DNA of 64,000 bases, taken from positions 62,001 through 126,000 of the forward strand of contig JAEUHC010000015.1 of the NCBI GenBank assembly GCA_016794785.1. Reading direction: 5' to 3'. The notes below the pieces were generated by a model, which worked only from the letters and a program-made list of their open reading frames with translations, did not search any database and had not been told where the DNA came from. The position numbers and the translations under genes were made by a program. Shown in pieces: positions 36,358 through 44,672 of the stretch (within the stretch, counting starts at the first letter, position 1; the number at the start of each line of letters is the position of its first letter). This DNA comes from Opitutaceae bacterium. Its GTDB lineage: Bacteria > Verrucomicrobiota > Verrucomicrobiia > Opitutales > Opitutaceae.

Positions 36358-38595
36358 ATGATCGTCGGCGTCCATCCGCTTGCGGGGTTCGACAAGGTCC
36401 TGCACTACCGGGTGCCGGAGCCGTTGCGCGCGTCGGTGGCGGTCGGCACGCTCGTGCGGGTGCCAATCGTGAACACGATGAAGCTCGGGATCGTGGGCGA
36501 GATCGGCGCGCCGAAGGATTTCCCGATCGAGCGGCTGAAGACGGTGGCGCAGGTCGTCTATCCGTTTCCCGCGCTCCCGCCCGATTTGCTCCAGCTCGCG
36601 CGCTGGATGGCCGGCTACTACGCGTGCGGCCTCGACAGCATCATCGAGACGATGATTCCCGCCGCCGTGCGCCGGGGCGCCGGCCTGAAGCAGGAAAAGC
36701 TCCTCGCCGTCGCCCGGAAGCTCGACGCCGAAGAGATCGCCGCGCTGGAGAAACGCGCGCCGCAGCAGGCGCGGCTCTACCGGTTTCTCGAGCAACAGTT
36801 CCGGCCGCAGGCCAAGGGCCTCGTGCTCGCCCGGCTCGGGACGACGGCGGCTGTGGCCAGCGCGCTGGTGAAGCGCGGCATTCTGCGCGAGGAGTCCCGC
36901 CGCATCGAGCGCGTGGCCTACGCCGACGACCATGCGACGGGCGAGCTCGTGGCCGCGCAGCCGCACGCGCCCAATGCCGAGCAGCAAACCGCGATGACCG
37001 CGCTCGCGGCGAGCCTCGCCGAAGGGAAATTCGGCGTGTCGCTGCTCCATGGCGTGACCGGCTCCGGCAAGACTGAGGTTTATCTGCGGGCGATCGACGC
37101 GGCGCTGAAGACCGGCGGCGGCGTCGTTTTCCTGGTGCCGGAGGTGGCGCTCACGCCGCAGACGGTCGCACGCCTGCGTTCGCGGCTCGAGGCGATCGCG
37201 CAGGGGCAGCGCTGCGTGGTGTGGCACAGCCATCTGAGCGAGGGCGAACGGCTCGACGGCTGGCTGGCGCTGGCGACGGGCGAGGCGCGTGTCGTCGTGG
37301 GCGCGCGCTCGGCGATTTTTGCCCCGGTGCAGAACCTCAAGCTCATCGTGGTCGATGAGGAACATGAGCCCGCCTACAAGCAGGACGAGACCCCGCGCTA
37401 CCACGGGCGCGACGTGGCCGTGATGCGCGCCAAGCTCGCGGCCGCGCACGCCTTGCTCGGCTCCGCCACGCCTTCGCTCGAGAGCTTCACCAACGTCGAG
37501 GCGGGAAAATACCGCCTGCTCCAGCTCACGCAGCGCGTCGATGCGCGCAAGCTACCCTACATCGATGTGGTCGATCTGCGCATCGAGGCGGCGAAGCAGC
37601 GCGGCCTGCCCGCGCTCTCCGGCAAGCTCGTGCGCGCGATGCAGGACCGCTTGGAGAAGCGCGAGCAGACGATCCTGTTCATCAACCGCCGCGGCTATTC
37701 GTCGTCGATGCTCTGCCGCTCCTGCGGCCACGTGGAGGAGTGCTCGCATTGCAGCATCGCGCTGACCTACCACCGCACGGATGAGACGCTCCGTTGCCAC
37801 CTTTGCGGCGACCAGCGCCCCGCGCCCGCGCGCTGCCCCAAGTGCGCCGCGCCCGACATCCGCTGGCGCGGCCTCGGCACGCAGCGGATCGAGGAGAGTG
37901 TGCGCCGCGTGGTCCCGCGCGCGCGCATCGAGCGCATGGACACCGACACGATGTCCAAGAAGAACCGCTTCCGTGAGGTGCTCTCCGCCTTTCGCGCCGG
38001 CAAGATCGACGTGCTGGTGGGCACGCAGATGATCGGCAAGGGCCTCGATTTTCCCAACGTGACGCTCGTCGGCCTGATCGACGCGGACATGTCGATGCAT
38101 ATCCCGGATTTCCGGGCCAACGAGCGGACCTTCCAGCTCCTCGTGCAGGTCGCCGGCCGCGCCGGCCGCGGCGATCGGGCGGGTGAGGTGATCGTGCAGA
38201 CCTTCACGCCGCAGGCGGAGGCGATCCAGTTCTCGCGGCATGCGGACTACGCGGGCTTCGCCGCAAGCGAACTGAAGGTGCGAAAGGATTTCCGTTATCC
38301 GCCTTACCGGCACCTGATCCACCACCTGTTCCGCGGGCCGAACCCCGACAAGCTGAAGTTCTTCGCCGAACAGTGGGCGAAGCTCGTCGAAAAAACCCTC
38401 GGCGATCGTGTGGAGCTACGCGGCCCGTCGCCGTCGCCGATTGAGAAAATCAAGGACGAGTATCGCTGGCAGCTCTGGTATTTCACGGGAGCGGTCACAA
38501 AGGTCGTGCCGCAGCTGGCCAAGCTTCGCGCCGAGTTTGCGTGGCCCGACGACATCACGCAGGTGATCGACGTCGATCCGGTTAACCTGATGTAG
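36358..38595 (+). CDS. priA: Primosomal replication restart helicase PriA
   Basis: 745 residues from the ATG at 36358; the open frame begins at 35311 but that part is antisense to lipB and the Fur gene. PriA restarts stalled replication forks. Visible: N-terminal 3'-DNA-binding domain, Walker A GVTGSGKT (232-239), Walker B DEEH (333-336), the zinc-binding insert with four CxxC motifs (CRSCGHVEECSHC, CHLCGDQ, CPKC) near 460-500, motif VGTQMIGKGLDFPNVTLVG and QVAGRAGRGD. Length and order are normal. Its 3' end is 3 bases from the convergent permease gene. Confidence 0.96.
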   Translation: MIVGVHPLAGFDKVLHYRVPEPLRASVAVGTLVRVPIVNTMKLGIVGEIGAPKDFPIERLKTVAQVVYPFPALPPDLLQLARWMAGYYACGLDSIIETMIPAAVRRGAGLKQEKLLAVARKLDAEEIAALEKRAPQQARLYRFLEQQFRPQAKGLVLARLGTTAAVASALVKRGILREESRRIERVAYADDHATGELVAAQPHAPNAEQQTAMTALAASLAEGKFGVSLLHGVTGSGKTEVYLRAIDAALKTGGGVVFLVPEVALTPQTVARLRSRLEAIAQGQRCVVWHSHLSEGERLDGWLALATGEARVVVGARSAIFAPVQNLKLIVVDEEHEPAYKQDETPRYHGRDVAVMRAKLAAAHALLGSATPSLESFTNVEAGKYRLLQLTQRVDARKLPYIDVVDLRIEAAKQRGLPALSGKLVRAMQDRLEKREQTILFINRRGYSSSMLCRSCGHVEECSHCSIALTYHRTDETLRCHLCGDQRPAPARCPKCAAPDIRWRGLGTQRIEESVRRVVPRARIERMDTDTMSKKNRFREVLSAFRAGKIDVLVGTQMIGKGLDFPNVTLVGLIDADMSMHIPDFRANERTFQLLVQVAGRAGRGDRAGEVIVQTFTPQAEAIQFSRHADYAGFAASELKVRKDFRYPPYRHLIHHLFRGPNPDKLKFFAEQWAKLVEKTLGDRVELRGPSPSPIEKIKDEYRWQLWYFTGAVTKVVPQLAKLRAEFAWPDDITQVIDVDPVNLM

Positions 38596-38598
38596 GCG

Positions 38599-39831
38599 TC
38601 AATCCGTGCGCAGCGCCTCGACCGGGCTGAGCATGGAGGCGCGGATGGCGGGGTAGAGGCCCGCGAGCACGCCGATCAGCGCGCTCGAACTGATGCCGAT
38701 GGCCATGGCCCAGAGCGAAAGCTCGGGGCGGTTCGACTCCATCACCACCTGCTGTAGGACGAGAATCAGGCCCACGCTCGCGAGCAGCCCGAGGATGCCG
38801 CCCGCCACGGCCAGCGTGATCGATTCGGCGAGGATTTGGACGAGGATGTCTGTGCGCTTGGCGCCGAGGGCGCGGCGCACGCCGATCTCGCGGACGCGCT
38901 CGCTGATGGAGGCGAGCATGACATTCATGATGCCGATGCCGCCCACAATGAGAGCGATGGCCGCCACGCTGCCGAAGGAGGCGAAGTAGCTGTTGCGCGT
39001 CTTCTCGAAGCTCGCGAGCAGGTCCTCGCGGGTCTCGAGCCGGATGTCCTGGATGCCCCGGTGCGTGTGGGTGAGCACGTTTCGGATTTGATCGAGGGCG
39101 TGCGGCATGTCGGCGACGTTGGCGAGCTGCACGCTGATCACGTCCACGTTTTCATCGATGCGGTAGAGCGTCTGGGCGGTGGTGAGCGGGATGAACACGG
39201 AGTAGTTCTTTGAGCTCACCCGGCTGCCGCCGCCGGCGAAGCTGTAGTCCTTGAGCACGCCGACGACGGTGAAGGGCTGGGCGTTGATGGTGATGACGCG
39301 GCCGAGCGGGTCGATGCCGCGGAGAAACAGCGTCTGCGCGATGGTGGCGCCGAGCACGACGGCCTGCGTCTGCAGCTCCAGGTCGAGATCTCCGAGCAGG
39401 CGGCCCTGGGCGATTTCAAAGCGATCCATGACGAACGTCGCAGGCAGCACGCCGCGCACGGCCTGGCTGGTCGCGCGGCCTTGGAAATAGAGGCGCGCGC
39501 CACCGGGTATGTTGACCTCAGCGGTGACGCGTTGCACGAGCGGCACGGCATCGAGGATGGCCTCGACATCCTTGAGGGTGCGTCCGGGCGAGAGCGCGGC
39601 CTTCTCGCGCTGGCTCTCGGGCGGCGGCCCGGAGTTGACGGTGATGCGCTCGATGCCGCCGGTCTCGTAGATGACGGTCTCGAAGCTGCGGAGGAGGCCG
39701 TTGACGACGCCGATCATGCCGACGAGGGCCGCGGCGCCGAGGAGGATGCCGAAGAGCGTGAGGAACGAGCGCAGCTTGTGCGCCCACACCTCGCGACAGC
39801 CGCTCGCCACTCCCATCCAGATAAGCCGCAT
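38599..39831 (-). CDS. MacB-like ABC transporter permease (FtsX domain), no ATPase attached
   Basis: 410 residues from the ATG at 39831; a longer frame overlaps the HlyD gene and was rejected. Four membrane helices: one at about 20-45 (LTLFGILLGAAALVGMIGVVNGLL) and three after a 240-residue periplasmic domain (FGSVAAIALIVGGIGIMNVMLASI and two more), with the FtsX signature SERVREIGVRRALGAKRTDIL. E. coli MacB has an N-terminal ATPase that is absent here. It follows the adaptor gene by 7 bases. It should export an unknown compound or peptide, provided an ATPase is encoded elsewhere. Confidence 0.88.
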   Translation of the reverse strand: MRLIWMGVASGCREVWAHKLRSFLTLFGILLGAAALVGMIGVVNGLLRSFETVIYETGGIERITVNSGPPPESQREKAALSPGRTLKDVEAILDAVPLVQRVTAEVNIPGGARLYFQGRATSQAVRGVLPATFVMDRFEIAQGRLLGDLDLELQTQAVVLGATIAQTLFLRGIDPLGRVITINAQPFTVVGVLKDYSFAGGGSRVSSKNYSVFIPLTTAQTLYRIDENVDVISVQLANVADMPHALDQIRNVLTHTHRGIQDIRLETREDLLASFEKTRNSYFASFGSVAAIALIVGGIGIMNVMLASISERVREIGVRRALGAKRTDILVQILAESITLAVAGGILGLLASVGLILVLQQVVMESNRPELSLWAMAIGISSSALIGVLAGLYPAIRASMLSPVEALRTD

Positions 39832-39838
39832 GGCGGGA

Positions 39839-41089
39839 TCAGTTGCTGCGGCTGCGACCAGGGGAATCAGCCGCGGGCGGGGCGTTGGGGGCGGCGGCCT
39901 CGGCGTCGCGCTTGGCGGATTTCGATTTCGTGACCGCGGCGGGCATGACGCCCGAGGGCACATCGCCCTCGAAGACGAGCGGGCGCGTGAGAGCGACCTC
40001 GTCCCCGGATTCGAGGCCGGAGAGGATCTGCACGCGGCGGGTGTCGGCGATGCCGGTCTCGACCTCGCGGATCTCGAAGCGCTCGCCTTTGAGGAGGAAA
40101 ACGTAGCGGGCGGAATCGGCGGTGGAGAACACGCCGGAGAGGGGGAGCGCGAGCGCATCCTCGGCGCGGGCGAGGGTGACAATGACGGTGGCCGACATGC
40201 CGGGGCGCAGGCGCTCGTCGGCCTCGTCGAGCACCACATCGACCGGGAAGACGCGCGTGCGATCCACGCTGCTCTCGCTGGCGCTGGTGGAGATGCGCTT
40301 GATGGTGCCGGCGATGATCATGCTGCGGATGGAATCGACGCGCACGCGGGCGGGGTCGCCGACCTTGAGGCGGGCGACGTCGATTTCGTTGATATTGGTG
40401 CGGACCATGAGGACCGAGAGATCGGCGACCTCGCCGAGGAGCATGCCGCCGTTCTGCGCGGCAGCGCCGGTGATGACCTGGCCCTCCGTGAGATCGCGGA
40501 GGAGGAGGGTGCCGTTGTGGGCGGCGCGGATGACGGTCTTGGAGAGTTTGTCGCGGAGGTTGGCGGCGCGGGCCTCGGCGATGGCGGCGTCGTTCTCGCC
40601 GAGGGAGGAGGCGACCCGGGCATCCTCCAGGTCCTTGGTGGTGACGACGCCGTTTTGCTGGAGGTTGAGGAGGCGCTCGTAGTCGCGGCGGGCGCGCTGC
40701 GCCTTGAGGCGCGCCGCCTCGATGGTGCGATCCACTTCTTGGATTTGCGTGAGCAGGTCCTGCTGGTCGAGGCGGAGGATCTCCTGGTTGCGCTCCACCT
40801 TCTGGCCGTCCACGCCGAGGATCTTCACGATGCGGCCGTTGATTTCGGAGCGGAGCTCGGTGGAGAACACGGCGCGCAGGCGGCCGACGGCGACGATTTC
40901 CTCGGAGATGGTCGCCGGGCGGGCCTTGGAAGTCGGGATTTTTTCCTGCCGCTTCGAGCCCATGAGCGAAGGGCTCAGCTTCTGCCAGGCGAGCCGGCCG
41001 CCCCAGATGGAAGCACCGAGCACGACGGCGATGACAATCAAACGGAGGGCAAGACGCGGGGCACGGTGGGGGTGGGCAGACACAGGCAT
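39839..41089 (-). CDS. MacA/HlyD-family membrane fusion protein
   Basis: 416 residues from the ATG at 41089. A membrane anchor at about 13-31 (LRLIVIAVVLGASIWGG) is followed by a lipoyl half-motif (GRIVKILGVDGQKVERNQEIL), an antiparallel coiled coil (LLTQIQEVDRTIEAARLKAQ to EARAANLRDKLSKT), the second lipoyl half (RAAHNGTLLLRDLTEGQVI) and beta-barrel domains. It bridges inner membrane and outer membrane in tripartite efflux and pairs with the permease downstream. No TolC homologue in the window. The C-terminal tail (about 25 residues) is Ala/Pro/Ser-rich. Confidence 0.9.
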   Translation of the reverse strand: MPVSAHPHRAPRLALRLIVIAVVLGASIWGGRLAWQKLSPSLMGSKRQEKIPTSKARPATISEEIVAVGRLRAVFSTELRSEINGRIVKILGVDGQKVERNQEILRLDQQDLLTQIQEVDRTIEAARLKAQRARRDYERLLNLQQNGVVTTKDLEDARVASSLGENDAAIAEARAANLRDKLSKTVIRAAHNGTLLLRDLTEGQVITGAAAQNGGMLLGEVADLSVLMVRTNINEIDVARLKVGDPARVRVDSIRSMIIAGTIKRISTSASESSVDRTRVFPVDVVLDEADERLRPGMSATVIVTLARAEDALALPLSGVFSTADSARYVFLLKGERFEIREVETGIADTRRVQILSGLESGDEVALTRPLVFEGDVPSGVMPAAVTKSKSAKRDAEAAAPNAPPAADSPGRSRSN

Positions 41090-41174
41090 CGGGGTGACTA
41101 TGACGGTCGAGGCGGGGTTTGGGAACACGCGGGGCGATAATTCCGCCAGGGAAAAACGCGCCCGGGCGCGCGGT

Positions 41175-41351
41175 TCAACGATACGAATCAAACAGCCCGG
41201 CGTGGACGATGAGCTTGAAGATGATCCAGCCGATGAAGGCGCCGATCACGGCATGGGCGACGACGGCGCGGCCGTTGCGGCGGTTGTGGCATTCGAGCAC
41301 CGCGACCGTGGCGCAGAGGGCGCAGAGAAAGATCAGGATGAGGGTGCGCAC
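41175..41351 (-). CDS. Small membrane protein with GTG start
   Basis: 58 residues, from the GTG at 41351 to TGA at 41175. Two hydrophobic segments (RTLILIFLCALCATVAVL and AVIGAFIGWIIFKLIVHAGL) joined by the polar stretch ECHNRRNGRAVVAH, ending LFDSYR. This is a typical small two-helix membrane protein. It lies between the dehydrogenase gene (30 bases upstream) and the MacA-like gene (85 bases downstream) on the same strand and may be part of the efflux unit. No recognised family; coding call rests on composition, hydrophobic pattern and position. Confidence 0.5.
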   Translation of the reverse strand: MRTLILIFLCALCATVAVLECHNRRNGRAVVAHAVIGAFIGWIIFKLIVHAGLFDSYR

Positions 41352-41381
41352 AGGCCGCGGTTTTGGCGCCGGTGGCCTCCG

Positions 41382-42419
41382 TCAGGGACGGAGGATCACC
41401 TTCATGTATTTGCCGCCGTCCTTGGCGCTGAGTTTTTCGAACCAGCCCGCGCCATCGGCGAGCGGCGCGACGGCCTCGATCATCGGCTGCACGTTGACGT
41501 GCCCCTGCGCGATGAGGTCGAGGCAGAGCGGGTATTCGCCGGCGCTGCCGCAGGTGCCGGTGATGGTGAGTTCCTTGGTCACCACGGCCTGGAGGGGAAA
41601 ATCCTGGGTCTTCGGCGAGAGGTTGCCGACGATTACGCAGGTGCCGCCGCGCCGGAGCGAGGCGAGGGCGAGGTTGAGGGTGGGCGTGAAGCCCACGACC
41701 TCGAAGGCGGTGTCGGCGCCCTTGCCCCCGGTGAGGGAGGCGACGATGGCGGCGGCGTCCTCGCGGCCGGAGTTGATGGTGTGCGTGGCGCCGAGGCGTT
41801 TGGCGAGCGCGAGGCGGTTGTCGGCGAGGTCAACGGCGACGACGTTCTTCGCCCCGGCCCAGCGGAGCACTTGGATGACGAGCAGGCCGATCATGCCGCT
41901 GCCGACGACGACGGCGGTGGAGCCCTCGGCGATCTTGGTGCGTTGCACGGCGTGGACGGCGATCGAGACGGGCTCGACCATCGCGGCCTGCTCAAACGAC
42001 AGCGCGTCGGGCAGGCGGTAAAGGATGCGCTCCGGAATCGCGAGGCGCTCGGCGAAGGCGCCGTGCTGCTTGTATTCCGCGGGTGAGACGCCGACGACGC
42101 GGCGGCTTTCGCAGAGGTTGACCTGGCCGGCGCGACAGTAGCCGCACGTGCCGCAGTAGATGGTGGAGTCGAAGGTCACGCGATCGCCGGCGCGCCATTT
42201 CTTCACCTGCGGGCCGGTGGCGACGATCTCGCCGCTGGCCTCGTGGCCCATGATGAGGGGCGGGTTGCGGCGGCCGCTCGAGCCGTCCCAGCCGTGGATG
42301 TCGCTGCCGCAGATGCCGCAGGCATGCACCCGGACGACGACCTCGTCGGCCGCGGGCGTGGGCTCCGGGAAATCCACGAGATCGAGTTTGGACGGGGCGG
42401 TGAGGAGGAGGGCCTTCAT
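41382..42419 (-). CDS. Zinc-dependent medium-chain dehydrogenase
   Basis: 345 residues from the ATG at 42419. A medium-chain dehydrogenase/reductase of the sorbitol/threonine dehydrogenase group: catalytic zinc ligands in HACGICGSDIHGWDG and LIMGHEASGE, structural zinc cysteines in CGTCGYCRAGQVNLC, nucleotide fold VVVGSGMIGLLVIQVLRWAG, and AVDLADNRLALAKRLGA with Asp after the second strand, which indicates NAD rather than NADP. It oxidises a secondary hydroxyl of a polyol, sugar or threonine; substrate unknown. It lies 69 bases downstream of the TMTC-like gene on the same strand. Confidence 0.88.
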   Translation of the reverse strand: MKALLLTAPSKLDLVDFPEPTPAADEVVVRVHACGICGSDIHGWDGSSGRRNPPLIMGHEASGEIVATGPQVKKWRAGDRVTFDSTIYCGTCGYCRAGQVNLCESRRVVGVSPAEYKQHGAFAERLAIPERILYRLPDALSFEQAAMVEPVSIAVHAVQRTKIAEGSTAVVVGSGMIGLLVIQVLRWAGAKNVVAVDLADNRLALAKRLGATHTINSGREDAAAIVASLTGGKGADTAFEVVGFTPTLNLALASLRRGGTCVIVGNLSPKTQDFPLQAVVTKELTITGTCGSAGEYPLCLDLIAQGHVNVQPMIEAVAPLADGAGWFEKLSAKDGGKYMKVILRP

Positions 42420-42488
42420 GCGGAAAGAAAGGGAGAGCGAAGCGCGCGCAGGGGTGGGGCGGCAAGCGTGCAGTGCGGCGCGGGGCAA

Positions 42489-44621
42489 CTACGGAGCAAA
42501 GCCGCGCGACTGGAGGCGGGCGCGCTGCGTGGCGGCTTCGGGGAAATCGGGCTGGAGCCGGAGCGCGTGGGCATTCTGCACGGCGGCATCCTGCGGGCGA
42601 TCGGAGGCCTCCAGGGCGAGGGCGTAGTGGTGGCGGATGAGCGGCCAGTCGGGCGCCAGCTTCAGCGCGCTCTCGTAAGCGGCGAGGGCCTCGGGCAACC
42701 GGCCGGTCGTGGCCAGCGCGCGGCCGAGGTTGGCAAACGCGTAGAAGAGCGACGGGTCGAGGCGCACCGCCTCCCGGTAGCGTTCGGCGGCAGCGGCGGG
42801 GCGGTTGAGGGCGAGCAGGGTGTCGCCGAACTTCCAATGCGCCGCGCCGTAGGCGGGGCGCAGCTTGATCGCTGCCTCGCAGTGCGCGATGGCCTCGGCG
42901 GGCCGGTGCAAGGAGAGCAGCGCGACGGCGGCGTTGAGGCGCGCGTCAACGTGCTCGGGATTGAGGCGAATAGCCGCCTCGTAATCCGCCAGCGCGCCGG
43001 CGGAGTCGCCCTTTTGCTGGCGGAGGTTCCCGCGATTGTTGAGCGCATCGACGTGCGCGGGTTGCAAGGCGAGGGCGGCGTCGTAAGCCGCGAGCGCGGC
43101 GTCGATCCGGCCGAGCTGCGCGTGGGCGCCCGCGATCAGGTAGTGGCTGCCGGCGAGCGGACGCAGGCGCAGCGCGCCCTCCAGCGCGACGATGGCGTCC
43201 ATCACGCGCCCCGACTGGAGGAGGGCGCTGCCGAGGTGGTGGCGGGCCTCCGCATATTTCGGGCGCAAGGCGACGGCGCGTTCATAGCTCCGGATGGCCT
43301 CGGCCGTCTCGCCGCGAGCGAGGAGGACACCGCCGAGTTGAAAGTGCGCGCGGGCGTTGTCGGGCGTGTGGTGGGTGTTGTCGGTCCAGAGATGGACTTC
43401 GTTGCGATAGAGATAATTTCTCGCCGCGGTGAGGAGGCCGGCTGCGAGAATGACAGTGATCACAACAGGCCGCGCCCGCGCACCCACCAGCAGGTCGGCG
43501 CCGAGCACGAGCAACAGGAGCGGCGCGGCGAGCGCCAGATACATCCGGTGCTCCACCATCGTGTCGAGCAGCGACACCCCGCTCGAACTCGGCGCGAGCA
43601 CGATGAAAAACCACGCGCCCAAGAGGCCGAGCCGCGGCGCGCGCACGAGGGCAAACCCCGTCGCGCCCGCCAATCCGGCCACGAGCGCCACGCATCCGGC
43701 GGCCGCGAGCGCGCCGGAATACGCCAGCGTGCCACCGTGGTCGATCACGAGCGGAAAGGGCCACAGCGTGAGGCCGAGGTAGCGCGTCAGCGCGAGCGGC
43801 TGCGACCAGAGGTAGCCCCAGGGCGTGACGTCCGCTTCCAGTCCGGCGGTGCCGCCGCGTCCAGCCGTCGAAACCACGAGCACACCAAGGAGGATCCAAG
43901 TCGCGGCCAGCGCGGCGTAATAGGCGCCGCGGGCGCGCAGCGCTGCGCGAAACGATCCGGCCACGAGGGTCCGGTCAAAGAGCAGCACGAGCAGCGGCGA
44001 GGTGGCGGCGACTTCCTTGGTCGCCACGCCGAGGAGGCAGGCGATGACAGACACGATCAGCCAGCCAAGAGGACGCGTTGCAGCGCTGGCCCGCAGAAAC
44101 GCATAGAGGGTGACCAGCACCAGCAGCCCGCACAGCGACTCGGCGCGCTGCACGATGTAGCTCACGGATTCCGTTTGCAGCGGATGCAGAGCCCAGAGCA
44201 GCGCGGTGAATAACGGCACGGTGTCCGCGCGCCGTGCGAGGGCGGGCACCCGGCCGAGCGCGCGGCGCAAGACGCCGAAAAGCGCGAGGCCCGCAGTGAC
44301 GTGAATGACGAGATTGACGAAATGGTAGCCCCAGACCTCCGTGCCGCCGAGGGCGTGGTTGAGCGCGAACGTGAAATTGAGAAACGGCCGGCCGCCGACC
44401 GCCGCGCCATTCTCATGCGGGGGCGACAGCACCGGGCCGAGCGGCGAAAGCGAACGGATCGTCGGGTTGTCGGGGATCGACGCGAGGTCGTCGAAGATGA
44501 ACGGCCCGGAGAACGACGGCGCGTAGGCAAACGCCGCCGCCACGGCGATCAGCCAGAAGGCGAGCGTGGGGGCGCGGTGGTCCCCCTGGCCGGCGGGCAC
44601 GGGGTCGTCGGGGGGCGTCAT
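42489..44621 (-). CDS. TMTC-like multi-spanning membrane protein with C-terminal TPR repeats
   Basis: 710 residues. The N-terminal half (about 20-400) has about 10 membrane helices with the GT-C glycosyltransferase-like features of TMTC/DUF1736 proteins: PFIFDDLASIPDN after the first helix (Asp-Asp pair), WGYHFVNLVIHV, ALHPLQTESVSYIVQRAE and DTMVEHRMYLALAAPLLLL. The second half (about 415-710) is a row of eight or nine TPRs (for example AIRSYERAVALRPKYAEA and ALADYEAAIRLNPEHVDA). Eukaryotic TMTC proteins O-mannosylate cadherins; bacterial relatives are uncharacterised but may glycosylate extracytoplasmic proteins. Encoded between a kinase gene and the dehydrogenase. Confidence 0.82.
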   Translation of the reverse strand: MTPPDDPVPAGQGDHRAPTLAFWLIAVAAAFAYAPSFSGPFIFDDLASIPDNPTIRSLSPLGPVLSPPHENGAAVGGRPFLNFTFALNHALGGTEVWGYHFVNLVIHVTAGLALFGVLRRALGRVPALARRADTVPLFTALLWALHPLQTESVSYIVQRAESLCGLLVLVTLYAFLRASAATRPLGWLIVSVIACLLGVATKEVAATSPLLVLLFDRTLVAGSFRAALRARGAYYAALAATWILLGVLVVSTAGRGGTAGLEADVTPWGYLWSQPLALTRYLGLTLWPFPLVIDHGGTLAYSGALAAAGCVALVAGLAGATGFALVRAPRLGLLGAWFFIVLAPSSSGVSLLDTMVEHRMYLALAAPLLLLVLGADLLVGARARPVVITVILAAGLLTAARNYLYRNEVHLWTDNTHHTPDNARAHFQLGGVLLARGETAEAIRSYERAVALRPKYAEARHHLGSALLQSGRVMDAIVALEGALRLRPLAGSHYLIAGAHAQLGRIDAALAAYDAALALQPAHVDALNNRGNLRQQKGDSAGALADYEAAIRLNPEHVDARLNAAVALLSLHRPAEAIAHCEAAIKLRPAYGAAHWKFGDTLLALNRPAAAAERYREAVRLDPSLFYAFANLGRALATTGRLPEALAAYESALKLAPDWPLIRHHYALALEASDRPQDAAVQNAHALRLQPDFPEAATQRARLQSRGFAP

Positions 44622-44672
44622 GCGGCCGGCAGGAAAGGCGAAAGCGCGTTGGGGTCAACGCGCTCCACCTTC

